From Taxillus chinensis (lineage: Eukaryota; Streptophyta; Magnoliopsida; Santalales; Loranthaceae), in contig CM042086.1 in assembly GCA_023512835.1 (NCBI GenBank), positions 20,653,029-20,717,028 of the forward strand: DNA of 64,000 nucleotides, read 5' to 3'. Shown here piece after piece: positions 36,601 to 48,900 of the stretch. Position 1 is the stretch's first letter, and the number at the start of each line of letters is the position of its first letter. The translations under genes and the position numbers were made by a program. A model generated the notes under the pieces. That model did no database searches, had not been told where the DNA came from, and saw only the letters and a program-made list of their open reading frames with translations.

Positions 36601-39600
36601 TGGAGGATATAAGTTGAATATTGCACATCAAAGAGAGATAAATAAGATAGGAAAATTATCCAATCAAATCAAAAGGTAAAATCACAAATGTCATGTCCCG
36701 AGACAATTGAATATGAATTCTTTAAAGCAGCGAACAAATATTTTATCCCTAAATAAAAATTAAAGAAAAAGCAAAGAACAATATTAATGTTACACATACC
36801 TCACTAAGTATGGTAAGTGTTGTTTCAGGTTTAAGTTCTTTAACACGGAGACCTTGTCTTACCCAAGAGCGGAAGCCACCTTGGACCAGGTATGGCCTCT
36901 ACCATGTCAAACAAAAGCAAATAAAGGGTATATAGCAAGCCTAATGTATTAGAGACAGAAAAATTGTATAAAAAAATTATTTATACAAAAATAATGACTG
37001 ATAGTAATGTTTGGAAGAGATTATTCTGTATATTGAATCAAATATAAACTTTATGCATGTCTTGGTTTATATAGCCAATCTTATATTATTAGAATTAAGG
37101 CTAGTTGGTTTGATTTGGTGTTGACAGAAAAATCCTCCCAACTTACATGAACCAATCATTTCAGTGTATTATGTAAATAAGAATCGATATTACATTGTAC
37201 TTTAAATAAATAGATTGCTCTAGCTTTATATAATCTGGAAAATACAGTTCACCAAACCAATTGATTTACTTTTTGTGTTAAAGCAAATTATGGTGACCGT
37301 AAATGATTTACACCAGAAAATAGTTATATGAATATTAAAATACAAAAAAAGGACAAGGTATACAAATTTTAAAAAATACATATAATTCTGGGTTGTATAT
37401 CTACATAAAAGAAAATGAACAATCTTGTATTACATTTTTACTAATCAGAGAATGCAACAAACTTTTAACTCTTCTTAGTTGCAATCAAATTTCCAGTATT
37501 TATAACATTGCAGAAGATCAAGATAAGTTAAAAAAACACTTACTCTAATACCGAGTTTCCTCAGAAATCTAGCAATGCCCTTAGAACGTGTACCATCAGC
37601 ATCCATTACTACTACCTCAGATCTGTCCTATATATGGAAAAAACAACAATACTATTATAAGATCAGGCATGGAGGAAAAAAAAAAGTTCATGATTTAAGT
37701 GCAGCTACAAAACATTTTAGTATCTCAATAGGTACAACTCAACCTGACATTAATTTAATAAGTTTGTGATCATATAATCACATATAATTTATTTTATGGA
37801 TAAATTTCATTTTAAATATGAGATGGATACTTTTTTTCACACGGATAATGCTTTAAACTCAGGACATCATGATGTTAGCACGTCTAGGAGGAAATGAAAG
37901 ATTCACATCACTTGTTATCTTTCATTATTCACAAGAAGACATAATCCAGACTTGAGAAACTTCTTTGCAAAAGTAATCAAACCGATTGAGTGTAAGCAAG
38001 GCAGAAAAATAACTATACATACTCGAACAATCTTTAAGTTCTGAATAACAACAGCAAGTAAGGCATCATCAAGTTCTCGTCCACTTCGAAGCAACTTCCC
38101 TACAGAATCATTACGCTGAAAATGTGTACAAAAGTAATAAGATAAAACTTCAAAGGGGGAATATTGAAATCAAATTAGTCTCCCTCGTCCAAATTTATAG
38201 CTTTGAATTTGCTGAAATTTTCCATCGCACCTGGCCAAGAGTGATATGTGCATATCGAAACCGAGCTCCCCGTCGAAGATCAGGAATACCATCTCTTTCT
38301 CTCAGATCCTGTAAAATTAAAAGGGCAACCCAAAATTTCACCCCAAACCCCACACCAAACAAATGTAAACACTACTGAACTGCAATAAAAAGGAAAGGAC
38401 TATGGTTAAACTAAAATATAATTGAAAATAAGTAGTTGACAAAGAAAGATCACTTCAACACAGGAAAGGCTAGAATTTACAGTTTCTTGCCTCAGTCCGG
38501 ACATCAATGAGCACAAGATTCTTCTTTGCAATCAAGAGATCCAAGGTCAATCTCGGTGATAGATCACCAGAATAGCCACCATATCTCACTAGCTGATAGA
38601 ATACCCTGCACAAAATCTGATGAAAAACATCACGACAACAAATTTTATTTGTCAATCCAAATCCAAAACAAAACAGAGGAAAAACATCCAGAGCCCAATT
38701 CATACCATAGCGTGGAGGAAATTCCAAGAAAGAGAAAAAATGGGACAATTGGATCGCTGGGATTCAAACCAAGAGCTCTCTCCAACCCCTCCACAGCAAC
38801 ATAAACCTGCTTAAAGTATGCAATTAAGCAAAAAAGATACCATAGGGAGCATATTGTTAACAGTGTGCTACAAAAGATAAAATCTCCCTCTTAGCCACCT
38901 AGTAGGATCTGAGAGATTAATTGAATAGAATCATTTTTTCTTTCTAATATAAATTTAAAAAACTAATACTGAAGTTGGTATTTCATGTCATCTCAACCAA
39001 GAAGAAATTATACCAACACATGTAATAATATTATATGTATGTATGTATGTATATGTATATATATTAAGAAGGCAATATACCTGCTGAAGAGCTGAAACAG
39101 CAGGCTTCAATATTGCCACAGCTCGTTTTTCATAAAAATCAATCATACTTTGGATTTCTGGAGGAAGCAACTCTTTAGCGGACCCAAATGAATAAACAAC
39201 AAAGCTGGCTCCATTGGTCACGTAATCCTCAACTGAAACAATTGTATGTCTTAAAACATCAGCAGCAATATCACCAGCTTTACTTGTCACTTCCTTTACA
39301 TTGATTGAGAAGCTTTTCAATCCATCGCCCACTAATTCTCTTGTCTGATCAACGACTTTAAAAGCTTTACTAAGAGTGCTATCAGCTGCATTAGAAGCAC
39401 TCTTTATAGCTGAGTTTGTTGAGGAATTGATTGTGTCTAACAAGCTTTCAACTGCATTTTCTCCTCTATTAACGGAAGCACCTATAGACTCATTAATTCC
39501 ACCAAATATTTCCTCGACTTTGATTTTTTGGTTAGACAATGAATCACTAACCATGACCAGGGAGTTAGAAACTGGGGTGGAATCATCTAGAACAACATCA

Positions 39601-40877
39601 AGGGTTGTTAGGGCTTCAGCTTTATCAGTTCCTAAATTATTACTATTTTCAGTAACTAGGCCTGTAAAGTCCATTAACTTATCTTCCACAGAAAATGCAC
39701 CAGAACTTTCAGCAAATTTTAGATCTCTCCATCTGACAAGACTTTGTTGATTTATTGATCCCACTGGATAGCTCCATTTATTTAAAATTCTGCAGTGAGA
39801 GTCATCTAGTTTACTTGTACAGGGGATATTTATAAAATCAGTTGTGGGCCTAGCAGCCAATTGTTCCAGACTTCCAATGTAACTGAGGTTGAAACACTTA
39901 GTTGCTTGTGTTCTGAAATAAACTTTCTGAAGGCAAGCATGATTTGAGATGCAAAAAATGGACAACATTCTTTTCACTTTAAAATCCTTCGATGATGGAA
40001 AGCTATGTCGACAGCCTCCATGAAATGGCACCTGCAGGGTTCATAAATAAGCTCTAAAGGCTAAATACAATAGACAATATATTCCAGATACATATTTAAA
40101 ACACACACACAAAGTTTCTAGCAATTGCATGCATTCAAAGAAATTACTGCATGAAATTAAAAACACATTTGCTTTACACAAATTGAAAGCAATCTGAATG
40201 AAAAATTATGGAAAAACACATACAAATGCTAGCAGTTGCATACATTCCAAGAAATCACTGCCGAATCAAACCAAGGAGCCTTAATCACAATAATATGGAT
40301 CGACTATGTAAACCACGGACAGAAAGTTTATATTCGATCCAATAAAGATCCTTCTCTTCCAAACAATTGTATCTGTCACCATCCTTTCTTTCAAATCTAG
40401 AAATTAGATTAACAGAAGCCCTCTGAAAATTAAATTAAAAACTCATCTACTTTGCACGAGTTGGAAGCAATCAGAATACAAAATTATAGGAAAACACACA
40501 CAGATGCTACCGATTACATACATTCCAGGATATTACCGCATTAAATTAAAAACCCATCTACTTCGCACAAGCTGGAAGCGACCTGAATGAAAGATATCGG
40601 GACACACATAGATGCCATCAATCACACACATACAAAAAGAAAAGTACTGCATTTAGTTGAAAATTCCATCTATCTTGCAGGACAGGACTGATACAGTGAT
40701 ACAATACAGCTCTCACATGAATTTGCAACTCCGAAATGGATTACAAGTAGCAACAAATATATAAAAAAGAAAAAAAAGGAAAGTGGGTATCATCCCAATT
40801 CCAAAAAAAAGTGAATAATCAATCACCAGAGGATGAGAAGAGCAGCTTGCGGAGGTGACAGAACAGACAGACAACAT
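30663..40877 (-). CDS. Chloroplast rhodanese-like / calcium-sensing-receptor-like protein, 13 exons
   Basis: A homologue of Arabidopsis At3g59780, related to the thylakoid calcium-sensing receptor CAS. Exons (minus): 40877-40827, 40031-39081, 38806-38706, 38605-38491, 38308-38231, 38115-38023, 37627-37544, 36898-36800, 34601-34539, 33890-33860, 32650-32604, 31624-31566, 30903-30663. They join in frame to 670 residues. The N-terminus is Ser-rich and transit-peptide-like. Residues about 130-320 are amphipathic Ser/Val/Ala-rich segments as in CAS. A membrane helix follows (PFFLFLGISSTLWVFYQLV, about 356-374). The rhodanese fold is about 385-500, with LIDVR at 400-404. In the active-site loop (MDADGTRSKG) the catalytic cysteine is replaced by Asp472, so sulfurtransferase activity is not expected. 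Further hydrophobic segments follow near 535-565. Intron 4 uses a GC donor (GAG|GCAAGA). The exon-2 frame has a GTG at 40031 that is a splice junction, not a start. Confidence 0.88.
32261..32408. repeat. Tandem duplication, about 74 bp unit, in a rhodanese-gene intron
   Basis: Two copies of a unit beginning AGTATGTTTGGGATGTTGCT and ending CAACATCACACATGCC. They differ by a short indel, indicating a recent local duplication within intron 11. Confidence 0.9.
33491..33503. repeat. Run of 13 C
   Basis: Homopolymer in intron 10 of the rhodanese gene. Confidence 0.9.
34007..34034. repeat. (AAAT)n microsatellite
   Basis: About seven AAAT units in intron 9 of the rhodanese gene. Confidence 0.9.
34175..34245. 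repeat. Short local duplication
   Basis: GGATTATAGTCCCCATTTAC occurs twice with AATCAATAAGT repeated between, in intron 9 of the rhodanese gene. Confidence 0.85.
34314..34343. repeat. (GAAA)n microsatellite
   Basis: About seven GAAA units in intron 9 of the rhodanese gene. Confidence 0.9.
39032..39064. repeat. (TATG)n/(TA)n microsatellite
   Basis: A short compound repeat a few bases inside intron 2 of the rhodanese gene, just downstream of the exon-2 donor. Confidence 0.85.
40125..40660. repeat. Diverged minisatellite in intron 1 of the rhodanese gene
   Basis: A roughly 110-120 bp unit recurs three or four times. Recognisable words are AAATTAAAAACNCAT, TTGCACGAGTTGGAAGC or its variants, GGAAAAACACA, CAGATGCTA and ACATACATTCCA. 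Units begin near 40125, 40230, 40430 and 40530 and degrade towards 40660. One unit is interrupted by unrelated sequence (40270-40425). Confidence 0.75.
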
Positions 40878-43821
40878 TGTCGCTTCTAAAGAGAAACTGT
40901 AGCCAGAAATGGCAACTCATGTGTTTCGCTCAGGAACAGCAAGAAACTCAACAAAGCAGTTCCTCCGTCCATCCAATCCACGAAGCAAACATAAAAAATG
41001 AGGTTTATCCAATGGGAATGGGTAGCAATCGCGGGTGTGTGGCTTGTCGTCGTCGCTCAGCAACGACAATGGCCCATTTGTCAATGCTTTTAAAAGATGC
41101 TCACAAAACGCTCCAGTAAGTGTTTGGCGACTGGTCGTACATTTTAAAAAGCAGATTTATTTAACTTATATTTCATATTAAATTATAAAAAATATTATTA
41201 AATAAAATAAATAATATAAAATATTATGTTAATAATATATATGATGATTTAAAAAATATATTATAATATATATTTGTATAGTAAATCAAAAAATAATTTT
41301 AAACTATAAATTTAAATAAATTTATTGAAAAATTAATGCGAGTGTTCTAGAGTATTTTTTAAATTAAAACTAAAATTATTATTAAAATTTAAAAAACAAA
41401 AACATTCTTTAAAAATTATTACGTATGAATTAAAAATAAAATTATTATTTAACATAGGTATATAAGATAGCTTTGCTTCATAAGTTCGAGAATGTCGCCA
41501 CCACAGCAACCGCTGCCGTCTGCGCTGTCACCTTTCCAGCGATGATCCTGCCAAACACATGGCCCTGAGAGCTGACTAGTGAGATCGAGAACGATGAGGA
41601 TGGGCCCAGTTCGGTTGTATAGCTAATAGGTCCAAGGTATTGGTGGCAGCGGTGGCATGATGATTAGTGGTTGAGGCGCCGACGACATGGTGGTTAGTGG
41701 CAGTAACTCAAGAGGCTGCAGCGGTAGTGGCATAATGGTGGCGTCATATCCTTCAACTACTTTCAGAGGATGAAAGAAATAATATTAGTATTTAAAAAAA
41801 TTTTAAACTATTTTGAAAATAATTTTTAAGTCTTATCATAAAATAATATAATAATAATATTATGTGATAAAAATAATTTATAAAATATATTTGAATGTAA
41901 GTGAAAAGTCATTTTATTTGTATATAAAATAAAATAATTATAATATATGAAAAACAATAAACCTAAAAGCTGGCGAATCAAAAAATACATGTACTCATCG
42001 AATGTTTGATTTTTTCTACCCGCTCGCTTTTCCCTGCCTTTTAGACTTAATGCAATCACTTACAAAATAAAATAAATAAATAAATCTTGCATTGTAAACT
42101 GCCATGTAAGCATACTTTTTTACGATCAAGTGAAAAATACTATATGAAATTGGCCTTGGTCTTTAGTTAATATGAGAATTATGGTGTCATCAAAATAATA
42201 TAAAATGTTTAAGGCGTTTTGAGCTGAGTTAGTTGCTCAACGTTTATGATATGTGAATCGAACATTGACTTGAGCGTAGTCTCTGTCCGGGGTCGCTTTT
42301 AGCGGCACCGTGCGGCCCAGTTCCCACCGCGTATTTGATGATTTGTTGGTTGGTCGGAACCCTCGTCCGTTGTAAAGGGGGGTGGGTAGGGAAGGGGTGG
42401 GGGAAGATCGTTAAACGAAGGCAACAAACGATTGTTTGATTGTGAAAGCTTTACAACATCACTCCCTACATATAGTGTTAACACTTTTCTTCTATGTCGC
42501 CGGAGACATCTATATGATCGAAATCTAAAATGGCTCTACAACTTGCTTTTAGGCTAGGACAACACTTTACAAAGGGGAAATACCCCAAAATGGCCTAAGT
42601 ATGCTAGGATAAGCCTCGATCCGTGACACTCGAGTCTCTACTCAATACTGTATTTGATGAGAAGTGGTAAAGGACAACTCGAATTCTGGCACAACATTCA
42701 AATGTAAAGCATCAAACATGAGGCTCAAGCAGGACATCGAACAGCCCATAACAATCCTAGCCACATATGGACTAGAGATAATTTTATGTTTTAGCTACAA
42801 ATTTTATTAAAATTTTAAACTTTAATATACAAACTTGCTAAATTTGACTAGTTGATACCTTGAAGTTTGAAATTTAATAATTTTTTTTAACAAAGCTACA
42901 ATTTACATGTAAGATTTATAGTCGATATCGCTATATGTAAATAAATTTATTGAAATATTTAATTATTTACTACTAATACTCTAATTATTAGTTAAAGTTT
43001 TGAAGTTTTTAAAAGCTTTAAACTTTTTCTCCTGAAACAAAGTTTTTCCTTTTGCTTTGAAGACTTTTATTTATTTATAGTTTCAAATTTTCAAAAGTTT
43101 TTTTATTCCATTATTACTTGCTTGTTTGTAAATTTTAGTTAAAAAAAGCTCTAAGATTTCATTTCCTTTTTTTAAAAAAAATTAAGGTTTTAAAGATTTT
43201 ATTCTACGACTGTTAAGTTTTTTTTGTTTAGTTTTTTGAAATTTTATAGGTCTTTAATTATTTTATGTTGGAAAAATAAAAGAAATGAAAGAAGCATTGA
43301 AGGCTTTTATCTTATTTCTATTTTACCACAAATTACCATTATACAAAAATCTAAATGAGATTATGTTGGCCGCCTAATGTTTGGTCTATGTTTTAGAGTT
43401 AACTTTGATTTAAACGTCTATTATGCATAATAAATAATAAACACTCCCACAACATTCAAAACTAATACTTATTTTAAAAATAAATATTTATACTTATTTT
43501 AGCATAACTATTTTTTCCCGTAAGATCAATGTGCCGTAATGATATCCAAGTTTTCTCAAAGTGGTAGTAAATAAAGTTATCATTTCTCTTAATTGAATTT
43601 ACATTTAATTGAATTTACATTTGATTTATTTAAGTACATATTATTTTTGAAAAGAAAGAGGTGTATGGCGTGTTCTTTGGGGCAAGAGTATAAAAAAAAT
43701 CATTTTTAACATGCTAAGACAAATAAGAAAAATTATTTGTTATATTTTATTTTTGATTCAAATAATTATAAATAAATATTGATTATTTAACTGCACAATT
43801 ACTTTGATTTGTTTTCAAAAG
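40878..43821. other. Intergenic: rhodanese promoter then AT-rich repeats
   Basis: The first 200 or so bases should include the leader and promoter of the rhodanese gene. A GC-rich patch at 41490-41760 with repeated GTGGCAGCGGTGGC-like words resembles the core of a MITE, but I found no ends. A second GC-rich patch lies at 42285-42420. No gene supported. Confidence 0.4.
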
Positions 43822-44417
43822 TGTTGGACCTCGACTAAAGTACTCACTATCATAATATTGTTTGCTTTGAACCTTACAACCGTATGAGTTTGTTTCTAAC
43901 AGGTTGTGACCCATTAAAACGTATTGTGACAATGTGCACATGAGCTTTCTCTTTGAAATACCCTCAATGTTTGCCCCGACCAATGTGAGATTGTTCTTTA
44001 CGACTCATTGCAAGAGATTGAGACTCAACGTTCCTCCCCCAATCTCACCACCGATGTAGGCTCGTTGGAGATTAAAGACCTAACAATCTCCTCCCAACCC
44101 CACAATCGATCTAAATGACTTGACTCTGATAGCACTTGTTAGACCTCGACCATTGCACTCACTACCTTAATATTGTCTGCTCTGGGCCTAAGACTCGCAC
44201 AACTTTGTTTCTAACGGGTTGCGACCCATTAAAACGCATTGTGACAATGTGCACATGAGCCTACTATTTAAGATGACCTCAATGTTCGGTCTGACTAATG
44301 TAAGATTATTATTTAGGATTCCCTGCAAAAGATTGAGACTTAACAGTCTTCACCTAATCTCACCACCAATGTATGATTGTTCTCTAGAACTCCTCACAAA
44401 AGATTAGAGACCCAACA
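43822..44417 (-). mobile_element. Miniature LTR element with a 51-bp internal region
   Basis: Two similar TG...CA repeats: 43822-44085 (264 bp) and 44137-44417 (281 bp). Both start TGTT(G/A)GACCTCGAC on the plus strand, and they end CCTAACA and CCCAACA respectively. Between them lie only 51 bp. On the minus strand these hold GTGCTATCAGAG, one base off the Met-tRNA primer-binding site, next to one LTR. The purine tract GGGTTGGGAGGAGAT sits directly against the other. No coding sequence. No clear target duplication was seen. Confidence 0.8.
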
Positions 44418-44879
44418 CTTTCGGTTAACCTCTATATCAGCTTTTTGTTAATTTTTTTTTTTACATATTGGCATTTTCATATGATACATTAGAAGAAACG
44501 TTGGGCATTGTGCACTATTGAAGGAAGATACCACTTATGTAAATATATATTTGAAATCAAGGTATGAAATGATAACAAATAAAATTTATATAGTAGCTTT
44601 ACTATTAGATAATTACACTAAATTTCATATTAATATCAACCTCAAAATCCAATAGCTCTAGCAAAATGAAGCAGATTTTAATTTTATGAATTTCGAATAA
44701 CACATATTCTAATTGCAATAATTAAATTTTATTCTGAAAGCAATAGTAAAAAACATATACAACCGTAAATAAAAATAAATCGATTCAAAGTCCAAGCTTG
44801 AAACAAACAAATAAATAAAATTAAATCATTTTCACGCATTGCTCATTTTCTCATCTAATACTGCTCGGGTCTTAATTTA

Positions 44880-45440
44880 CATTTTCCCTTAATTTTTTTC
44901 TTCAGTCGACCCTCGCCGTCTTCATCCAGCCAAGATCAACCCTGAGAATCTGACATATACGTTCTACGGAAAGCTCTGGGCTCATCGTCACTGTTTGGTC
45001 TTCTCCGATTACTTGGTTCCTCCATTGTTGCCGATTGAACTCTCGCGGCGATTTGTTCTCCCCTGCCAATTCCACTGCGAGGCCGCAGCATCGTCGCCAA
45101 CTGGCATTAGATCTTTTCGATTCGCGCATCTTCGATTTAGTCTGTCGATTCCTCTTCATGGTTGCAGTCGGAGCGTCGGTTATGGCCGTGGTAGAATGAT
45201 CCTCGAAAGATCAACTTTTCTTGTTTTCTAGGTTCGCGCTGTGTCGGAACATAGGCAGTGCCACTACTATCGTCGTTGGAGCAAGCATATTATAGGTTTG
45301 TGGATCACACGTCCACTGACTTCCGGTTGTGCTCAATTGTTCGTCCTGCTTGTTGTCTCCGATCACGTTGACGCGCTTTCTATTTCCAGTCCTCTTATTG
45401 TGATCACTGGTTCCGTCCAAATGAGGAAACCCTAAGCTTT
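44880..45440 (+). promoter_or_regulatory. Probable SAC9 promoter and leader region
   Basis: A GC-richer stretch with pyrimidine-rich, CG-containing sequence (CCTCGCCGTCTTCATCC, CTCTCGCGGCG, GATTCGCGCATCTTCG) of plant 5'-UTR type. It lies 0.5-1 kb upstream of the SAC9 ATG, and the intervening 45.45-45.94 kb could be a leader intron. Small frames on both strands are inconsistent with coding. Exact start and splice sites are not determined. Confidence 0.45.
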
Positions 45441-45627
45441 AGAACCTTTTTCAGAGTTATGTGACGGAAATCTAAATTTTGGAATTCGAGGTAATTCATA
45501 AATTCCTTTTTTTCACGTTTGTCGATGTTGATTTCATCGTCTCTCAATCAGACTTCAGAATCAGCTTGCTCCTCAACTTTCCTTTTACTTTATCTTTTTT
45601 TCATTCATGGGATGCATGATGCATCAG

Positions 45628-45753
45628 TTTTTCAGGCTTGTTTTTCTTCCATTTCGTGTCATTGTTACGGGCTGCTCCTTTCGAGCCTGTTTTTGTATTC
45701 CCGCGTGGGTGAGATCTTTTTCTAATAAAATTGTCTTACTTATATAAAAAAAG
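45628..45753 (+). mobile_element. 5'-truncated LINE 3' end with target duplication
   Basis: Flanked by GATGCATCAG at 45618-45627 and again at 45754-45763. The insert carries the plant LINE 3' tail signature (CGGGCTGCTCCTTTCGAGCC, then TAATAAAATT and CTTACTTATATAAAAAAAG). Only the last 126 bp of the element are present. Confidence 0.85.
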
Positions 45754-45950
45754 GATGCATCAGGTTTTTTTATTTTCATTTTTGATATTTTCGGACAAGT
45801 TTTGTGTGATTATATTCAAGCTACTTATAATTTCATTTAATATACTTATAATCATATTACTTTATAGGATGATTGTTCTTCTATGTCAGGTGGAATAAGT
45901 ATTAAGGGCTTTAAAAGGCTAACGAACTGTTTACTGCCTGCGTTGGGCAC

Positions 45951-48900
45951 ATGGAATCGCCTGGTGAGTCTTCTGTAATTTGCATGCATCATGTTACTTC
46001 TGGATATGAGGAGGGTATACACTGCCCTTATTTTTTTTTTTTTCTGGTTTACATTGAGTTTTGTGATTAAGGATAAACTGAAATATAGTGGCCAAAGCGA
46101 ATTAAGTCCTGGAAGAGTCAGTAGTGGCACTAACGTTACTAATTAGATGGTTAGTACCGCTTAAAATCAATATATGCACGTCCATTCAACAATTCAGGAA
46201 AGATAGTTGCACTGAATTCATTAGCTATAATGGACCTTTAGCATATACCGTGGTGATTGTCCTAAATCCAATATATCATTTTCTAACATTACCCCTCTTA
46301 GCTACTTACTCGTCTCCATAATAAGTATATTCCAAGATCTAATCAATAAGATTATAAGGAATTTATTGAAAACCTTGCTTAAAATTCAACAAAAATTTAA
46401 AGATGGATAATAAAATTTACCCAAATCTTAAATCAAATAATTCAAGTAATTAACTCAAAGTCGATCGATGAGAAAAAAACCTTAAAAGTTCTAATTTATT
46501 GAACTTTTTGAATCAATAAGGCGATGTTTGGCGTTTGTTTTCGTTTTCGGTTTTTTAAAATGGTTTTTTAAAAATATATTAAAAAAGATTTTAAGTTTAA
46601 TCGAAAACAAAAAATGTGTTTGGTGATGCTTTTTCGTTTTTGTTTTCTGCTTTTGGCGACGCGGCGGAGGTGGCACAGCAGTGCGGGGGAGGAAGAGGTC
46701 GTCACAAGCCCTGAGTCGCGCGGCGGTGTCATCATACGTCACACGGCGGGGCTTCACAAAGATCGCGCAACGGGACTTCGTCGCAGAGATCTGGTCGCGC
46801 GGCGGACTTCGTCGCAGAGATTTGGTCGCGTAGCGGGGGTCGTCACGGCGTCGCGCGCGGGGGGGAAGGTTGTGACGGGCAGGGAGATCTGGCAGCGGGG
46901 CTCCGTCGGGCGGGGTGGAGGTCTCCGTGCGGGGAGATCTGGGGAGAGGTCGCGCCGGGGGGGTGGGGGAGGAGGAAATCGGGTTGGGGGAGGCCACGCG
47001 GGGGATACCGCGCGCGGGGAAGGGGAGCGGCAGCGGGCGGTGGCGGCTTCATCGGAAAATACTTGGAAACAGAATACAGCAAAATGAAAACATGTTTAAT
47101 GTGTTTCCATTTTTCTGCACTCAGAAACAACTTGTTTCTGAAAATAAAAAATAAAAACAGACACCAAACAAAAATAATTGGGTGTTTTCTAAAATCAAAC
47201 ATCGCCTAAAATCAGCAAACATAGCAAACCGCAGAAAACAAAAAAAAAATCATGACTTAGATTATCTTATATGATGGTAATCCTAGTACATTAGAAACTC
47301 TAATAGAATAGACCTTTCTGTCCTTAATTACTTAATATAAAATAATAAAAACTCTAGCTTTAAAGTCTATTCCAACCTTGGAATAGATTAAATAAATAAA
47401 TAATTAAATGCATATAACAACAGATAAAAGCCTTAAAATCTGCCAAACACAGCCCTTTTTGTGCTTGAGTGATGTGTGGCTTCAACATTCTCTTGCTCTT
47501 CAAAACTATTCTTGTCCTTAAAAGAAAAATTTTAAAAATTATTATACCTCAGTAATATCATACTCCATTAATCCCAAAAACTCATAATTCTGTACAAACC
47601 GCAGATCTTCTCTCAAGGTTGACTTTTTTTTTCTCCCATGGGAACAAGCATGGTGATGAAAGAAACCTCCTCTTCATCAAACTCAATTATACTTAAGGGT
47701 GTAAAACGGGCTCAAGCCTGCGGCTTGCGGGCTTGGAGCGGGCCGGGCCGATCATGGCTCGGTCCGTTTAAAACACGGGCTTATACGGGCAGGCCCGCTT
47801 AGGCCCGCCCTGTTTAGGCCTAGCCCGTGTTGGCTGCGGGCCGGTCTACATGTTTTTTTTTATACCTAAATACATTAAAATTTAATGCATATATTGTATT
47901 ATATAACTTTAATTAAGTAATTAGATTTTATATATAAATAATTGTAAAACAAAATTGAAATAATATTGGTTATATTCAATTATATTGATTAATTTTAAAT
48001 TTTTTAAAAATAAAATAATAAAACAAAAATAAAAAAAATACGAGCCAGCTTGCGGGCCCCTGCAGGCCAGGCCGAGCCTTGGCCAGCCCGTTTAAAACAT
48101 TTAAGCCCGATCCATTGCGTGCCGGCCCATTTTACACCCCTAATTATACTAATACAATGTTAGAAAGTAGTCTCAATACCCTTTTTCTTATATGATGCTT
48201 TTCCAATCGTCACACAATCAGGCTGCTGCAAAAACAGAGATGGTAGAGATTGTGGATCCCCGTGAGCTTCGTCCACATCTCTAACCCATAAAATGCATCC
48301 ACAAACAAGGGCATCAATGAGTGATGATGGGAAATTGTGGCCAGTGAGGCTTATGTGTCGGCTAGGCCAAATTTGAGGGCCATGTTGCCAGAGACAAACT
48401 CGAGCACCTTCTCATATGCAAGGACTACCACCTCGTTCTGGGCGAGGCCATGGTGGGGGGTGTTGAGGTGGCCATAACCCTTAGGTCATGCTGAGTTGAG
48501 CTTGACCAAGGGCTTGGTGTTGGCAAGGGCATTGCTGACAGTGGTGACTCTAGGATTTTTTAGGATGTTCAATATTTATTATGAAGATTGAATATAATAT
48601 TATATTAGGCTACAAGTTGCAAACTAATAATAGGTAGAAATATAATAGTAGGTAGTTAGATAAATAGATTAAATATCACGAATATCAAATACTAGATATT
48701 TATGCATTTTAAAATTCTTTAATTAAAATATCAATTGAAATTATTGATAGCATAATATTAAATAACCAATTATCAAAAAAATAATATAAAAGTAAAAACT
48801 AGAATTGAAAAAAGAAAGAGACTAATTAAGGAAGCCAGAACCATTCGTCACAGAAGTCCAATACAAATTGAACAAAGGGATGACTGTTGGCCTGAAGTGA

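Noticed and set aside
38988..40031. 347-codon frame starting at 40031 as a complete gene
   Set aside because: The codon at 40031 is GTG directly after an acceptor (CTGCAG). The frame is exon 2 of the rhodanese gene plus 93 bp of intron read-through, and the true start is the ATG at 40877.
44902..45435. Small frames on both strands near 45 kb as a gene
   Set aside because: Mutually overlapping, no motifs. The segment fits a SAC9 leader or promoter better.
46491..47202. Pro/Arg-rich and Gly/Arg-rich frames of 119-168 residues
   Set aside because: CG-rich core of a TIR element, open on both strands because stop codons are AT-rich.
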